Of a DNA stretch of 64,000 nt, positions 11,501 through 23,121 are shown piece after piece. Source of the DNA: Echinometra lucunter. Taxonomy: Eukaryota; Echinodermata; Echinoidea; Camarodonta; Echinometridae. The stretch spans positions 31,048,128-31,112,127 of the forward strand of contig CM057154.1 in NCBI GenBank assembly GCA_029962745.1, read 5' to 3'. The notes beneath the pieces were generated by a model that made no database searches, had not been told where the DNA came from, and was given only the letters and a program-made list of their open reading frames with translations. Made by a program: the position numbers and the translations under genes. The number at the start of each line of letters is the position of its first letter. Positions within the stretch are counted from its first letter, which is position 1.

Positions 11501-13943
11501 GTTTCTCATCATCTTTGTATTGTATTTGTGTTCTACCCTCTTGTCATGGTAAGTAGAGAAGTGATTGTGAACGAGTCTCTTAGTTCATATGAAAAGTCCT
11601 CAAAAAGAGGAGTTGATGGGTATTTAACATATTACTGAGTGACTGTGTTATTGCGATTTAAGTTTTCTGGGTTACACCATGTATATTTTCTAAAGGATTT
11701 AGGGCCTTGAAATGGGCTGGTAAGGTCTTTGGTTCTTAATGTTTTGATCAACATGCTTTGAATGTCTTCCTAAGCAGAGCTCACAAATGCATTTCAGGGC
11801 CCTTATTCCTTGGATAGAATACTTGGTGTAACCTTTAAACCTTTATCACTAAGCAAAGTATCATGAATGCATCGCTTCCTGATCGTTATGCCCACCAAAA
11901 TGAATGAATTTCAGCAAGTCTTCCATATTAAAAAAAAAGGAAAAAGGAAAGAAATAAGAAACAAGAAAATGATTAAGAATTATGGTTTCAAGTCAAATGT
12001 TGTTTATTAAAAAATGATATTAAGTAAAGGTTAATTGAATTTTGAAATTACATTTTTCTTTTTCCAAGAAATATATGTCTGCCTCATCTATATTTATTGT
12101 GGTTCTAACAACTAAATTTTGTGAAATATTGATTTTATGTATCAAATTTGTTTTCTAGTTTCTGCGAAATGGAAAGGGAGATTTCTTCTTAGGCTGTATT
12201 TTCTTGGCAGAACTAAGTACACCATCAATGAACCTGAGAACTATCCTTATAAAGGTATTTCATTCATCATATGTGACCCTCCACCACAAAATGACCAATA
12301 AGTCGGAAATATGACGTGTTTACATTTCCATAAGCTTGGACTGTATTAGCTTTTGAATGATATATAGCTTGTCTTGTCAAGTCCATGCAAACCCTTTGAA
12401 ATTACAATGAGAATGAGAGCTTGTTGGACAGGCTAATCACCAGAATGATAGAGAAAACAGGATGTGAAGAGGAGTGAACATTCAGGAGTACCATACTGAT
12501 GTCCTATTGTCTGTCTCAAAAGGTTGAATGAAAACTCCCTACTATCAACTATGAAGGGATTATCAGATTAGGCTCAAATAGTTTCAAAGGAGATATACTT
12601 CTCTTCTTGCTTAGATCTTCAAAGCCACAGAGTGAATAACCTCTACGTTATCTACACATGTTCTTGTGAAGGCTTTACCCTTACCCAGCATGTTTGCATA
12701 CTTTCATTTCAAAATTCCCTCAAAATGGTCATTTAAAATCAAAGAAAAAAAAAAACAACAACAACACATTTCTACATTACAGATATTTCCCAAATTCAGT
12801 TAGATGGTAAATCAATAAATGAACCATCAGAAAATTATAAAAAACCCTTAAATCAACTTTTTAACCCCAAGCTTTTTATATTAGCTGTTTACTCTAAAAC
12901 TCTCATTTTGACTTATTGGGCGTTTTTGTGGTGGATGGTCACATTTTTTTTCTTTTTTAAAAATTATTTGGTATTACAATTACATGCTATTACCTGTTCT
13001 TACCCTGATGATTAGGATTTTAACAACATTTTTCAAATGATATTCTCTAACCCTTATAAGTGTAGCTTAATGGAGATTTTATCATGAAAAACCTTATGCT
13101 CTACATATAGCACTGAACCCTTGTTTTGATACAGCAATGTAAACTGCCACAAATAATGTTGATTTACATGAATAATAATTTTTGCTTTGCTCTGGTGGTT
13201 AATCGTATCATACGAGCAAGCCTTAATGCTTTGAAAATTTCAGGACGTTTTAAAAGGTAGTGTGGGGAGTGTCGGGCAATTTACAATTTTGGCTGCAGGT
13301 AACCTATATTGAGATATATGAATAGAATTTGGCCAAATTGGAAAGATAAATATTGTAAGGCATAGATGTTCATATGAATTTGTCAAAATGAAAATCAAGA
13401 AGGGGGGGGGGGGGTTCTTTCAAGAAGTTAGATTTCAAAACTGATTCATTTTTTCTGTGTATATGTAGTATGTTGATTTTTTTTTTTGATAAATGCATTT
13501 TAAAAATGGAAAAGGTCCCAATACAGAATTTCTCTGGACAGTGTAATAATTGGAAGAAAACTGATATAGAAATTTTAATGTCTTCGTTTTTTATTGAATT
13601 GCAGCTTGATCTGGGAGACACACTTATCTTCAGACTCAACAACATAGCCTTCGTCGTTATTTTCTTCATATGCAGAATCTTGCTCTTTCCATTCTTGTAC
13701 TGGGCATACAGCTACAACAAGCAACTCTCCTTCTACAACACGATAACATCCATGAGGGTGGCATGCCACACAGGTTGCCTGGTCCTCCTAGCCATGCAGA
13801 TCATGTGGTTTGTCAAGTTCTTGAAAGTAATGCATCGGGAGAAGAAGATCAGGGATTCTTCTACAGTAAAACATATAGGAAATACTATGCAAACTCATAA
13901 TAACACAGCTTTATTAGTACACAGTAATGGTAAAGCTGATTAA
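8591..13943 (+). CDS. TLCD3A: TLC domain-containing protein 3 (FAM57-type), five exons
   Basis: Coding exons are 8591-8745, 10847-10933, 11347-11548, 12159-12254 and 13605-13943 (TAA at 13941). All have GT..AG introns, the phases agree, and the product is 292 aa. The family comprises multi-pass ER or plasma-membrane TLC-fold proteins. Vertebrate TLCD3B has been linked to ceramide synthesis, and the role of TLCD3A is less clear. Visible landmarks are an N-terminal hydrophobic segment with GGSIFFPSVFS (residues about 6-27), a second at 56-72, VPYMVYDIGAMY (93-104), the paired His of SHHLCIVFVF (135-136), GDFFLGCIFLAELSTP (155-170), CRILLFPFLYW (203-213) and a last helix before a Lys-rich tail. 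These match FAM57A/B in order and spacing, and the length is close to the usual 257-274 aa. The C-terminal tail after residue 260 is specific to this gene. A versus B paralogy cannot be decided. It converges on EMG1. Confidence 0.93.
9231..9925 (-). mobile_element. LINE remnant, minus strand, in TLCD3 intron 1
   Basis: On the minus strand the frame from about 9925 down to a TGA at 9712-9710 reads DLIFLKFARLSDSG, then KKAFSHHGSCLWNQLP and TNVKNSSTISSFTAAY. This is the usual C-terminal pattern of non-LTR ORF2 proteins (A.S..GP.LWN.LP...R...S...F). Downstream is a 3' UTR ending in a small hairpin (GGGGCTACCCTGTA region near 9285) and a tail of TTTA/AAAT units at about 9241-9270. The 5' end is truncated. 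Confidence 0.65.
10271..10432. repeat. Near-perfect 81-bp tandem duplication in TLCD3 intron 1
   Basis: Unit 1 (10271-10351) and unit 2 (10352-10432) both begin CATTATACAACTATAT and end TGATTCCAGG(G). I see one clear difference (ATTATA versus ATCATA). The near identity suggests a recent duplication. Confidence 0.92.
12272..12943. mobile_element. Terminal-inverted-repeat element in TLCD3 intron 4
   Basis: The left end, TGTGACCCTCCACCACAAAA, and the right end read in reverse, TGTGACCATCCACCACAAAA, are inverted repeats. Similarity extends about 33 bases inward to AATAAGTC. The span is about 672 bp with no transposase frame, so it is a non-autonomous DNA element. No clear target-site duplication is visible. 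Confidence 0.72.
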
Positions 13944-14191
13944 TCGTGATTAAAGGTTAATCAGGAGATATATATATGGATATATTAGACTATATATTTC
14001 CTTATAATATTTTATATTCTTTAAACATGGTCTTGTGACTTTTCTCTGTTGTATGCTGCAGCTTGTCTTTTCAAGAATATTAATGAGAGATAATATGATT
14101 GATATGTTTTATTTCTTTTTAATGGGGGGGGGGAGGCCTTGTAGATTTTTGAACTCACACTTGTGCCCCTTCTTCCAGTCAAAGAATCCTG

Positions 14192-14679
14192 TACTGTAAA
14201 CGCTGATATTTTTGGCGTGATTAATTTTTTGCGCTGAGCGACTCCATAACATATTCGCGGGTTCTTGAATTCGTGCTGCACAGTTACTCACTCCCAAAAC
14301 TAAAATGTAAGATTCAATGCATGATAACTGTTTTTCTTCCCTAGCTTTATCTTAGGCGCTAAAATGGTCACATTTGGATAAAAACTTAGGCACACAAGTC
14401 TACACACCAGTGCGGCTTCATTGTTTGTTTCACACACACGCAGTCCATTCAAATGCATACGGCAGATCCACAACTAGTACACACATACGCAAGCACTCTG
14501 GATTCAAATACGTATTAGTGTATATATATTAATCAGCTGGAGCACGCAATTCAGCGTCCATTCAAAACAACCATAAGAAATCTGCTAATATTTTCGCGTG
14601 TTCTAGAATTCGCGCCCGCTGAAAATAGCGTGAAATCCGCGAAAATTCATGTACCGCGAATATTTCTGCTTTTACAGTA
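14192..14679. mobile_element. TA-flanked terminal-inverted-repeat element
   Basis: The left end TA|CTGTAAACGCTGATATTT and the right end in reverse TA|CTGTAAAAGCAGAAATAT match at most positions. TA on both sides is consistent with a TA target duplication. Internally, an AATTCG-containing motif recurs (CGCGGGTTCTTGAATTCG near 14256 and CGCGTGTTCTAGAATTCG near 14595). It is about 488 bp without a transposase. This suggests a Tc1/mariner-type or other TA-specific MITE, though the superfamily is uncertain. Confidence 0.68.
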
Positions 14680-14823
14680 TCTGCCTCTGCCTGTGCTTGG
14701 TCAAACTCCAGTATGATGGATATAATGTAGATGTTGTAAGGGCCAGTTATAGCTGGCAGGAAGTATTATGTATTAATAGTAAGCCTGTCACAAGAGTTTG
14801 GATATCTGGATTTTAGTTTTGTG

Positions 14824-15242
14824 TTAACCCATAGAAGTACAGAGCTTTTTAGAGGTCTAAATTAATCATCTTCAATCCTTAAATTGGCAACAAATATTAT
14901 TTTTTTCCACGTTTACATCGTTTGCAAAAAATAAATATGGATGTAACATAAACCAAAGTGAAATATAATTGTAAAATTGAATCAGAAATTGCCAATTTGA
15001 ACACAGAAAAAGTGATTATGTATTATTCACTGTGCTGCCAATTTAAAGAGTTTAATGATTAGTTACACTTGAACTGCTCTAATTCGAGAATGCCACATCA
15101 TACAGCGATGGGAATGGACTCAAATTTTTCAGTGAATTTTTCTCTTTTTCTGCTCATGTATGATATATATTGCCCAACTTTCTGGACCAACAGATACTGC
15201 AAAAGTGTCTCCTAAAGGTGACACTGTACCTCTATGGGTTAA
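14824..15242. mobile_element. TTAA-flanked (piggyBac-type) MITE, diverged copy
   Basis: The left end TTAACCCATAGAAGTACAG and the right end in reverse TTAACCCATAGAGGTACAG differ at one of 19 bases. TTAA on both sides and a CCC terminus are the hallmarks of piggyBac-superfamily insertions. Internal blocks (GCCAATTT twice, TTTAATG, CTCTTTTTCTGCTCATGTAT) recur in the two closer copies at 49913-50328 and 61471-61886. It is 419 bp with no transposase. Confidence 0.8.
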
Positions 15243-18200
15243 GCCATTAGCTAGTGGAACCGAGTGACCCCTGTATTAAGCCTATGAGAAAGGGAGAATT
15301 CAGTAGTCTAAGGGTTAAACTACATGACAGTTGCATATTCCCTATTTCCATGGGGAGTACCGGTAGGTTCCATTCTGCAAATGTCTTAGATACACTGTGT
15401 CTTCAGACTGTAATGCTATGAAGTATGTTACTATCTTGTGAAATTCGTAAGTGGTTGTCTAGGGAAATGGAACTGAAATAATATAAATACAGTAATCTGT
15501 GCAATTATGTAAGAAGTATGAAGATGTAATCATTGATGAACTAATGTAGACAAGTGTGGAAGTCTTGTCCTTATCTAACTCATGTCAATTTGCATAGTCA
15601 CAGGTCAGCCAAGCTTTACCCCCACCCCAAACTTTCTTTCTTTTCTTACATTTATAAAGTAGCTTAGTGAAATGCATGGTGTGAAATGATGTGTAAAGAA
15701 CGCAAAATGCATAATGTTGTCTTATATTTGCATTCCGGACGCAACTTCACACCACTCCATTTTTGCTTAGCTATCTATAAAACTACATATGCATCAGGGT
15801 AGAAAATACATGTACCTGGGCAATGGCCGATTTTGCCCTCGGCGGAGCTTAAATAGCCACCTAAAATCCTTAAAACCTTATTCTTTGGGGCAACCATTTT
15901 CTTCAGAGTCGCCTTCTCCTCAGCTCTGAAAATAAGCAATATATTTGCTAATTGTGACCTCGGAGCAGCAGAATTAACATATAAGGAGAAAATTGGGATA
16001 TCAGCAATTCAACATTCAGCCTAGAAATAGCTCCTGTAAAGATGTCGATGGGAGCTATTTTTTCAGAGAATAGCTCTCGTAGGAAAAAAGGATTTTTTTT
16101 ACCCTGATATGCATGCATGGAAATGTTGTTTTATGGGCATTATTCCATCTCCCTATTTGTACAAATTGCTTTGGTGGATATTTTGAAGAATATGCTTCAG
16201 CATTGGAAATTGTTTTGCCGTTCTTCATTTTATATGGAGATTACGATTAACATTCTAAATTGTACGAAAGGGTTTTGAAGCATGTGTGTGTGAGGTATTG
16301 TCAAGGTAAAATGTTGCCCGTTATGTAGACTTTGATGGCTTTGTTTTAATGTCAGATTTATTTTTATGCATTTCATATACATGTCAGTACTCTAGTACAT
16401 GTAGTTCATGGTGATAATATTATTTATGTTCAAGAATTTCTTTGTATGAAAAAGTGAAAAAAGATATTTATATTTAAGTTTATTGTTTGAATCATGCTTT
16501 ACGAGTATTTGTGATGAATTTTCACTCTTTCAAATTTACTGCATTTTGAACAGTATTATCTTTGTTCAAACACTCCTAATTTTTGACACTTTAGTTTACA
16601 GGCCTTTGTAGGGAAGTTTTAGACAGGGTATACTGATAAAACAAAGTAACAAAAAAAAAAAAAAAAAAAAAGGAGAGAAAGGGAATTATGAATTCTAAAT
16701 AGTTATTTTACTTAGCTGACGGATCATGTTTTCCAGTGTCACCTTACATCTTAACAGAGACTTATGGATGTTTCATAAAGCTCTGTGTAAAGTTACAAAT
16801 GACTTCACAAACAACTTGAATATGGCAAGCCAAATGGGTTTTCAGCCATTATTGCGAAGTATTTTTTTTTCCACAATTTAATTGGGATTATGGGAAATGC
16901 AGTCAAATGTCAGGAAAAACTTTGGGCATCCCATTTGGCACTTCATATTTCACTTTACGAAGAGCTAAGTTATAAAATACCCCCAGGTCATACAATCCCA
17001 GCTTGATCAGATAAAGGTTGATGACAAAAACCCGACATGAATACTTGATATGTGCTCCTGAATATCATAATCATCTTTTAATTATTGTATGCACCAATGG
17101 TGCCTTTCATGATAGGCATTTGAGGTATCTTTTCCAAAAGGTGAAATAAAACCTATTCCTGAAATACCTCTACGACTTTGTTGGTGAATATTCTAAAGAG
17201 CACCAAAAGGGACCTCTTCAACTCCATCTCTGTTTAAAGTATCTGTGTATTTTGGGGTCATTTGTGCCATTTGTGCCACTAACTACAAATTGGTCTGTAG
17301 GAGCTGTCGAACAAAGTCATGTAAGCTATGCTATGCACAGCCATCCACTTTAAGAAAGATATGAATGAATGCAATTTTCAGATATGCATATTGATATTCA
17401 AGCCAGGTACTCCAGAACGATGAGAGAAGACAAAAGATTTATTGTTTTCAAGGGGGGGGGGTGGGAGGAAGAGTGTGCAATACTCTGCCTTCACCCCAAT
17501 TTTTTTTTCCTTTCTCAGCATTCTGGTGTGCCTAATTAAAGCAATATATAGATATGCAATAGAATTACATTGATGATCAATAGGAACAGAATGACATAAT
17601 ATTGCAGAATACTGGCAACTTTCCACGAAAGAAAAAAATAGTTTAACAAGGGGAATCTTTGCATCCCTTTGAATTATCTCATTTTCAGAATTGTTTATCT
17701 CTTACCAAATTCATTATTTTCTTGCACTTGTATGATGACATGTAATTTTTGATATTTTCTAATAAATTGACACATGCTTATTTGAATGTGGAGAGCTCTG
17801 AAATCTCATTTATGTGTGAAAAAAAGACCACTCAAGGAGCCATTGGTATGGTTAGCTGTACAAATTTATGTGAAATGCTGCCCGGTATAGTTGGAGATAG
17901 AAATCACTAAAATAATCAACAAACTCTTGGAAAATATTTGCCTTTTACACTTAGGATGGTAAAATGTCCTATTTTCATTCCATTCCTCCAATTAGATCTA
18001 AATTATCTTAAGTGAATTTTTAAAAATATTTTTCTGATCACTGCTCTTCTTCCTCTGTCCTAGAAATTGGACAGAGAACACTACTTTCCTATTGTCAGCA
18101 ATTTGTACTGTATAGGCCTAATTCAGTGCAAGGTTATCTGATGATAACCTGGCATTCATGTAAGTGGAAAAAGACTATTAAAAGAATTTGCAGTAACTGT

Positions 18201-19149
18201 CAATGAGGTGGATATACATGCTGTAAAATGGGAACTAAAATGCAGTAGTTTCCTCAGGAAATGAACAAAGCTCAATAATTACATATAGTCAATGTATGTT
18301 TGATTTCTTTCAGAATTTGTTATAATTTGTTGGAAATGAAAAATAAACCATTGAACCATTGAACCATTTAACCTGTGGTCCATTTAGATTAATTGCCAAT
18401 CAACTGTTAAAAGAGTAATGGAATTCCACTGCATTGCTACAAAATACCCATATTCAATAGGCTAACATAGAATAAACATGTACATAAATACAATGTATAC
18501 AAAAAAAGCTACTGCTTTTATTTATTAGCTGCTTTTTTTATTACAATCTACATAAGATGGAAGTCTCCAGATGAACTATGATCATAATTTCTAGTTCCTA
18601 TCTATTTTTTTCTTAATTTAAGAAAGAGAATGATAAATTGATAATGCCCTCATTTACATTAAAAACCCATCAAAATGTAAATGAAAGCAGAATGCCCTAT
18701 TGTCCTATATGTGGTTGAATGCATGAAAAAAGAATTTTGAATTTCAAATCCAGTTTTGTAATGTGCTTTGGATTCCCCTTATTAGTCATATACAGATCAA
18801 AATTAATGATGTCAAACTTTTTTAAATTAATAATTTTTACATTCACACATATTAAAATCATTGCTGTAAAACCTCTAGCAGAAATATTTCCCCCATGATT
18901 AACTACAGATAATGTTCTGCTGGAGGGTACACCAGAGAAAAAACAAAACTAGTCCAAACAAAGAGATTTGGGGGGGGGGAGGGTTACCCAACAATAAAAT
19001 AGGTATAACCAGTTTCTCTTGTAGAATTCTTACAAGCTATAGGTAGTTTTTATACCCTAGAACTTTGAGGAATTGCACTCTTAAATGCAATAATCAAAAG
19101 CAGTATTCTGAAAACTGTAATTTGTATTACTGGTAATGGTATTTGGTGT

Positions 19150-19240
19150 TTGGATGAGCTCCATATTCTAGCAAGACTTCCAAAATGCTACTTTTCTTTC
19201 ACATACGAGAGCAGTAGAAAAGATGTAGGTCATAAAAAAA
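19150..19240 (-). pseudogene. Degenerate copy of the EMG1 terminal exon 3' part
   Basis: The plus-strand stretch GAGCTCCATATTCTAGCAAG and its continuation ACTTCCAAAAT match the real last-exon end at about 19801-19831 at 24 of 31 positions, with six of the seven differences being transitions. A CACATACGAGAGCAGTAG block further on aligns with CACACGTGAGGGCAGCAG of the exon. A second weak copy, with CCATGTTCC then GCAGCTTGGCACATGAGACGG, lies at 19665-19745. Both look like decayed partial duplications and neither is open. Confidence 0.4.
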
Positions 19241-19804
19241 AAAAAAAACGAAGTTTCCATCTGTCCAATCAATAATGTTTTTCAAACAGAGCCATTTCTT
19301 TCACATTATTCTATGTTCCTAGTTCCTACTGGTGTATGTACAGTATTCCAAGCTAAACTTGGAACCCCTGGACTATGGAATTCTTTCATTCCCATTGGTT
19401 CAATACAGGAGCCACCGGGTTCCTGTGAGCACTGGGTTAAAATCGTGTGGATCTTGATTCACACAAGTGCTGCAGACAAGTTGAAATTTGCGGTTGTCAA
19501 AGACACCACATTGAATGGAGAGCACAAAGGAAATTTTCAAAAGTATGGCATCTATATAAGATCTATATTCACGTAAAATTTCCATAATGCCATTCTTCCT
19601 CTATTCCTAAGCCAGTCACAAGGGCAGGAAGTATATGGAAGAGGCATACAGCAGATACAATTTACAGGTTCCATGTTCCGTTCTGATTTACGATTTCTGA
19701 CTCATTGCAGCTTGGCACATGAGACGGCACCATATAAGTAGAAATTCAAGGCTGTAAATGATATCGTAGAGAACAGTCTCATAAGTTCAGTGTTTTTGTG
19801 GGCT

Positions 19805-22800
19805 CTATGTTCCAGCGAGACTTTCAATATCCCATGCCTCCTCAAACCCTGAGCAGATCTTGGCACACGTGAGGGCAGCAGACAGGGGATACTGACTAAT
19901 AGCAACATCTCCTTCTGTGTAGTCCGTCTCCACCTGGTGGTCAGAACAGAATTCATGGTTTGGTTTAGTGTTTATTTGACATGATCAGTAGAACCCATAC
20001 TTCACTGAATAATGCCCTCCGGTCAATTCTGAACAAATCTGAACTTAAAACCATGGCCAAAGTGCACAGCAAACATTCATTTGAACTTTGGTCTAAACCT
20101 TGGTTTAAACCTCTGGTGCGGAATGAAATAAATGTACATAAGGGTATATAAGCACATTACTGTCCACCCATCAGACAAGAGGACAAGTTCGTACTATGCG
20201 TGTGAAGTATGAAGAATTAAACCAGGGTTTAAATATGAACCTCTATCATGAATTCTGGCCAATATGTAACATTAGTAACATTAGCCCTGAATAATTTCAG
20301 TGTCTGACCAAAGGTGAGATAGATATGTTATAAAATTAAAAAGATACATATACCGTATAGTACGGTAGACTATTTTATATTTTCTGCAGTAAAACCAGAT
20401 CACACTTGTGTAGACTTTTGTATGTGCAACTTACAAAGTTTGTGAGGGGGAGTATGTCTTCAAAATTCTACCCTCAAAATATATATTCATTTATAAAATA
20501 GGATTGCGCTGTACAAAAATAATAATGATAATAATGATAATATTAAAAATAATAAAAAATAATAACAATATAACGCTCCTAATATATATTTTTTCTAGGC
20601 GTAATGGTGCTGTTGTCTCCGTGATAACTGGAATTAACCCCACACCTAATTCAAAACCAAATGTTTACTCTTACCTTTACGCTATACTGATGATTAAATA
20701 AAACTTGGAAGAAATGTTACAGGTGCAATGTTGGTACACATGGCATGGCAATAAAAGAGGTCTATTGTTGAATGTAAGTTTGTTGGTAACATCATTGTTT
20801 TGCTATATTGCCAGAGTATATGCTAGGTGAGGTTTTTTCCCTACCTTCCCATGAGCCATTGCACCAATCACTATGACAATAGGTTCCTCTGAATCCGCCA
20901 GCTCTCTGGGGTGAACACACCTCTCGGCGCTGAAGGAAGTACAGAGTTTGCGACACCCGACAGGGAGGTGGTCAGTGATGGGGTTCTTGATGACCTTGAG
21001 AAGTTTTTGAGGACCATCTGCGGCATGGATGCTCAACTTGTGAAGGAGTTGGACTGCAGTGGGGAAAGATGTCAAAACATGTCAAAACAACAAATAATAG
21101 GTACGAAACAGTGTTAGGCAAGTTAGCTCTACACGGCACTTCATAGCTATGTCAATCTCAAAAAGAGCTCTTGGAGAGAGAGAGGAACAAAAGAAAGCAG
21201 CATAAAAATTCCCAAAAGGGACTCTCAGTTTTCATGAAAGACCTCCCACGAATAAAGAAGGCCAGCTTTCTCGCAGTGCTCTCCATCGTTAAATTATCTA
21301 TACATTTCCTCAAGGAAAAGATACATGAATGCAGAGACATAAAACTAATGCATTTATAACCTTGTTAAAATCAACTCTGTGGCAAGGTCTAAAAAAAAAA
21401 AAAAACTCCTTAGGATCAAGAAAGTTATTTTGTTATAGCATAACTAAACTACAACATAATAAAAAGGAGAATGAGCAAATTGCCTTATTATCATAACAAG
21501 TATGTTTTAACAGCATTGTTAACAATTGAGGTTGCACTGTTTTGCTTTCTGTTTGGACATATATTTGAAATGATTTTCTTCTCTTACCCATTAATCCACA
21601 GAATCTGTCAAATGTTCTTGGGATCCTCGTCTGAGGACTAATTTGAATCAGAACATTGCGCTGTGTGTGAATGAAGACTTGAAGGAGACCAGCTCGATTG
21701 AGAGGACTGTCAAACAACATCAGAAGACACTGTAAAAAGATGACAGACAAGAGTATTACTGAGAGAGAGAGAGAGAGAGAGGGAGAGAGAGGGAGAGAGT
21801 GATAAAAGGAGGGGGAAGGAGGGGGGCAGTGATGGTGGGGGGAGACAGGAAGAGGACAGTGAGAAAGACAGACAGACTGACTGACAGAGTGGAAAAGAGT
21901 GAGAGAAGAGCAGGGTTGGATGGGGAGGAGGGGAAGAGAGTGGAGACAGAGAGGAGAGAAAGTAAGAGAGACACAGAAAACTAGTGAGAAAAGGAAGATA
22001 GAGTGAGAAATGGACAGAGTTGGATGGAGAAGGGGAGAGCGATGTGTGAGAGAGAGAGAGAGGGGGGAATGAGAGATGGAGAGAGACATAAAAAGGACTG
22101 ATAAGAGAGGGAGAGTGTTACAGAGGGAGATAGACAATGGAAATGGAATGGAAGAGTGATGTGGGGAAGGAGACAGAGAGAGGGGAGGGAGAGAGGGGAG
22201 GGAGAGCAAGAGAGAGAGAGATGGATTGATAGTAACAAAAGAGAGAAATAAAGAGATGGGAGAGAGCAAAATAGAGCGAAAGGGAGGTGGAGAGAGATTT
22301 ACCTGATGGGTTATATCTGGTCTACAGTCCGATGGCTCCCTTTTATGCTTCTTCATGAGATGCTTGTGGTGATCACAGTTCATCAACTCATATCCTTTCG
22401 ATGTCTGTATAAGAACAGAAAGATTACCAAACAGTATTTTACCATTTGGACCAGATATAAAACAAATTGCCTATCCTATCTCATATTTATAATAAAAGTA
22501 TACAATACAAAATAACATAAAACTACATGATCACGTGGATTATTACCATCATCATTATCAATATCATTACTGCTATTATTATAATGATTATCATTGTTAA
22601 CATTATTACTATTATAATTTTAATTATTATTCTTATTATCATTATCATTATTACTATTATTATTATAACATTATAACCTACATGACCTACCATGGGCCAA
22701 TCCAATGAATGGGTTTATTTTGTCACAATAGGGCAGGAAAGTGTTAAGGCAAATCGAGTGTGTTAAGGCGAAACCGAACAATAGGCTGAGACAAAAGGAT

Positions 22801-23121
22801 TCGCCATAACGCCGCTATAACATTTATCATCATCATCATCATCATCATTATTGTCATGATGTGTACCATTTCTATTATATCAAGTTGAGCCGCCGTTGAA
22901 TTACACACATAGTTTTCAATACGTGGGTACAGAGAGAGTAATTCCACTACAAACATGACAAACTTCATAACCAGATACAGTACCTTGATAGTTTCAAGAG
23001 ACGACTTTTCAAGGACTACAATGAGGCGCTTCTTCTGTTTCTTGTCATGAATAGTTTTAATGATTTTCGGCTTCTTTCGTACGCCTTCGTCGTCATTTCC
23101 ATCGTATTTTCGTGATGCCAT
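19805..23121 (-). CDS. EMG1: 18S rRNA (pseudouridine-N1)-methyltransferase EMG1/NEP1, five exons
   Basis: Exons in transcript order are 23121-22984, 22404-22303, 21729-21588, 21053-20845 and 19933-19805 (TAG). Phases are consistent and the product is 239 aa, against about 244 in human. EMG1 is a SPOUT-fold SAM enzyme of the nucleolar small-subunit processome that methylates the hypermodified pseudouridine of 18S rRNA and helps 40S assembly. Visible landmarks are a Lys-rich N-terminus, [15 protein letters not shown] (residues 32-46), RPDITHQ (74-80), [13 protein letters not shown] (86-98), [13 protein letters not shown] (115-127), [32 protein letters not shown] (the SAM-site loop) and [20 protein letters not shown]. 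Asp87 corresponds to the human residue altered in Bowen-Conradi syndrome and is kept. The 5' UTR has an acceptor-like TTTTATTACAG just before the ATG, so a leader intron is possible. Intron 2 is in frame and open (see findings). Confidence 0.95.
21757..22290. repeat. Purine-rich (GA)-type low-complexity tract in EMG1 intron 2
   Basis: More than 500 bases are almost entirely A and G on the plus strand (pyrimidine-rich in the EMG1 sense), with GAGAGA cores at 21760-21800, 22050-22064 and 22205-22222. It lacks stop codons in the EMG1 reading frame. Confidence 0.9.
22545..22675. repeat. ATT/ATC trinucleotide-like low-complexity tract
   Basis: Degenerate (ATT)n/(ATC)n run in EMG1 intron 1. A shorter (ATC)n run follows at about 22828-22850. 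Confidence 0.85.

Larger units (their letters stand above)
13944..19804. other. Convergent intergenic region between TLCD3 and EMG1 (both 3' ends)
   Basis: No exon is supported on either strand. The region must carry the 3' UTRs of both genes, but several AATAAA-like sites occur and none can be chosen. It contains two DNA elements (14192-14679 and 14824-15242), G runs at 14124, 17453 and 18970, a long A run at about 16652, and degenerate copies of the EMG1 last exon near 19150-19240 and 19665-19745. Confidence 0.6.

Noticed and set aside
19313..19576. 87-codon plus-strand frame between TLCD3 and EMG1
   Set aside because: No homologue recognised; it lies within the region of decayed EMG1 last-exon copies and probable UTR sequence.
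21433..22386. 317-codon minus-strand frame read as a single gene
   Set aside because: It contains EMG1 exon 2 (from an internal Met), the stop-free intron 2 and exon 3. The homologous peptide and GT..AG junctions show the middle is intron.
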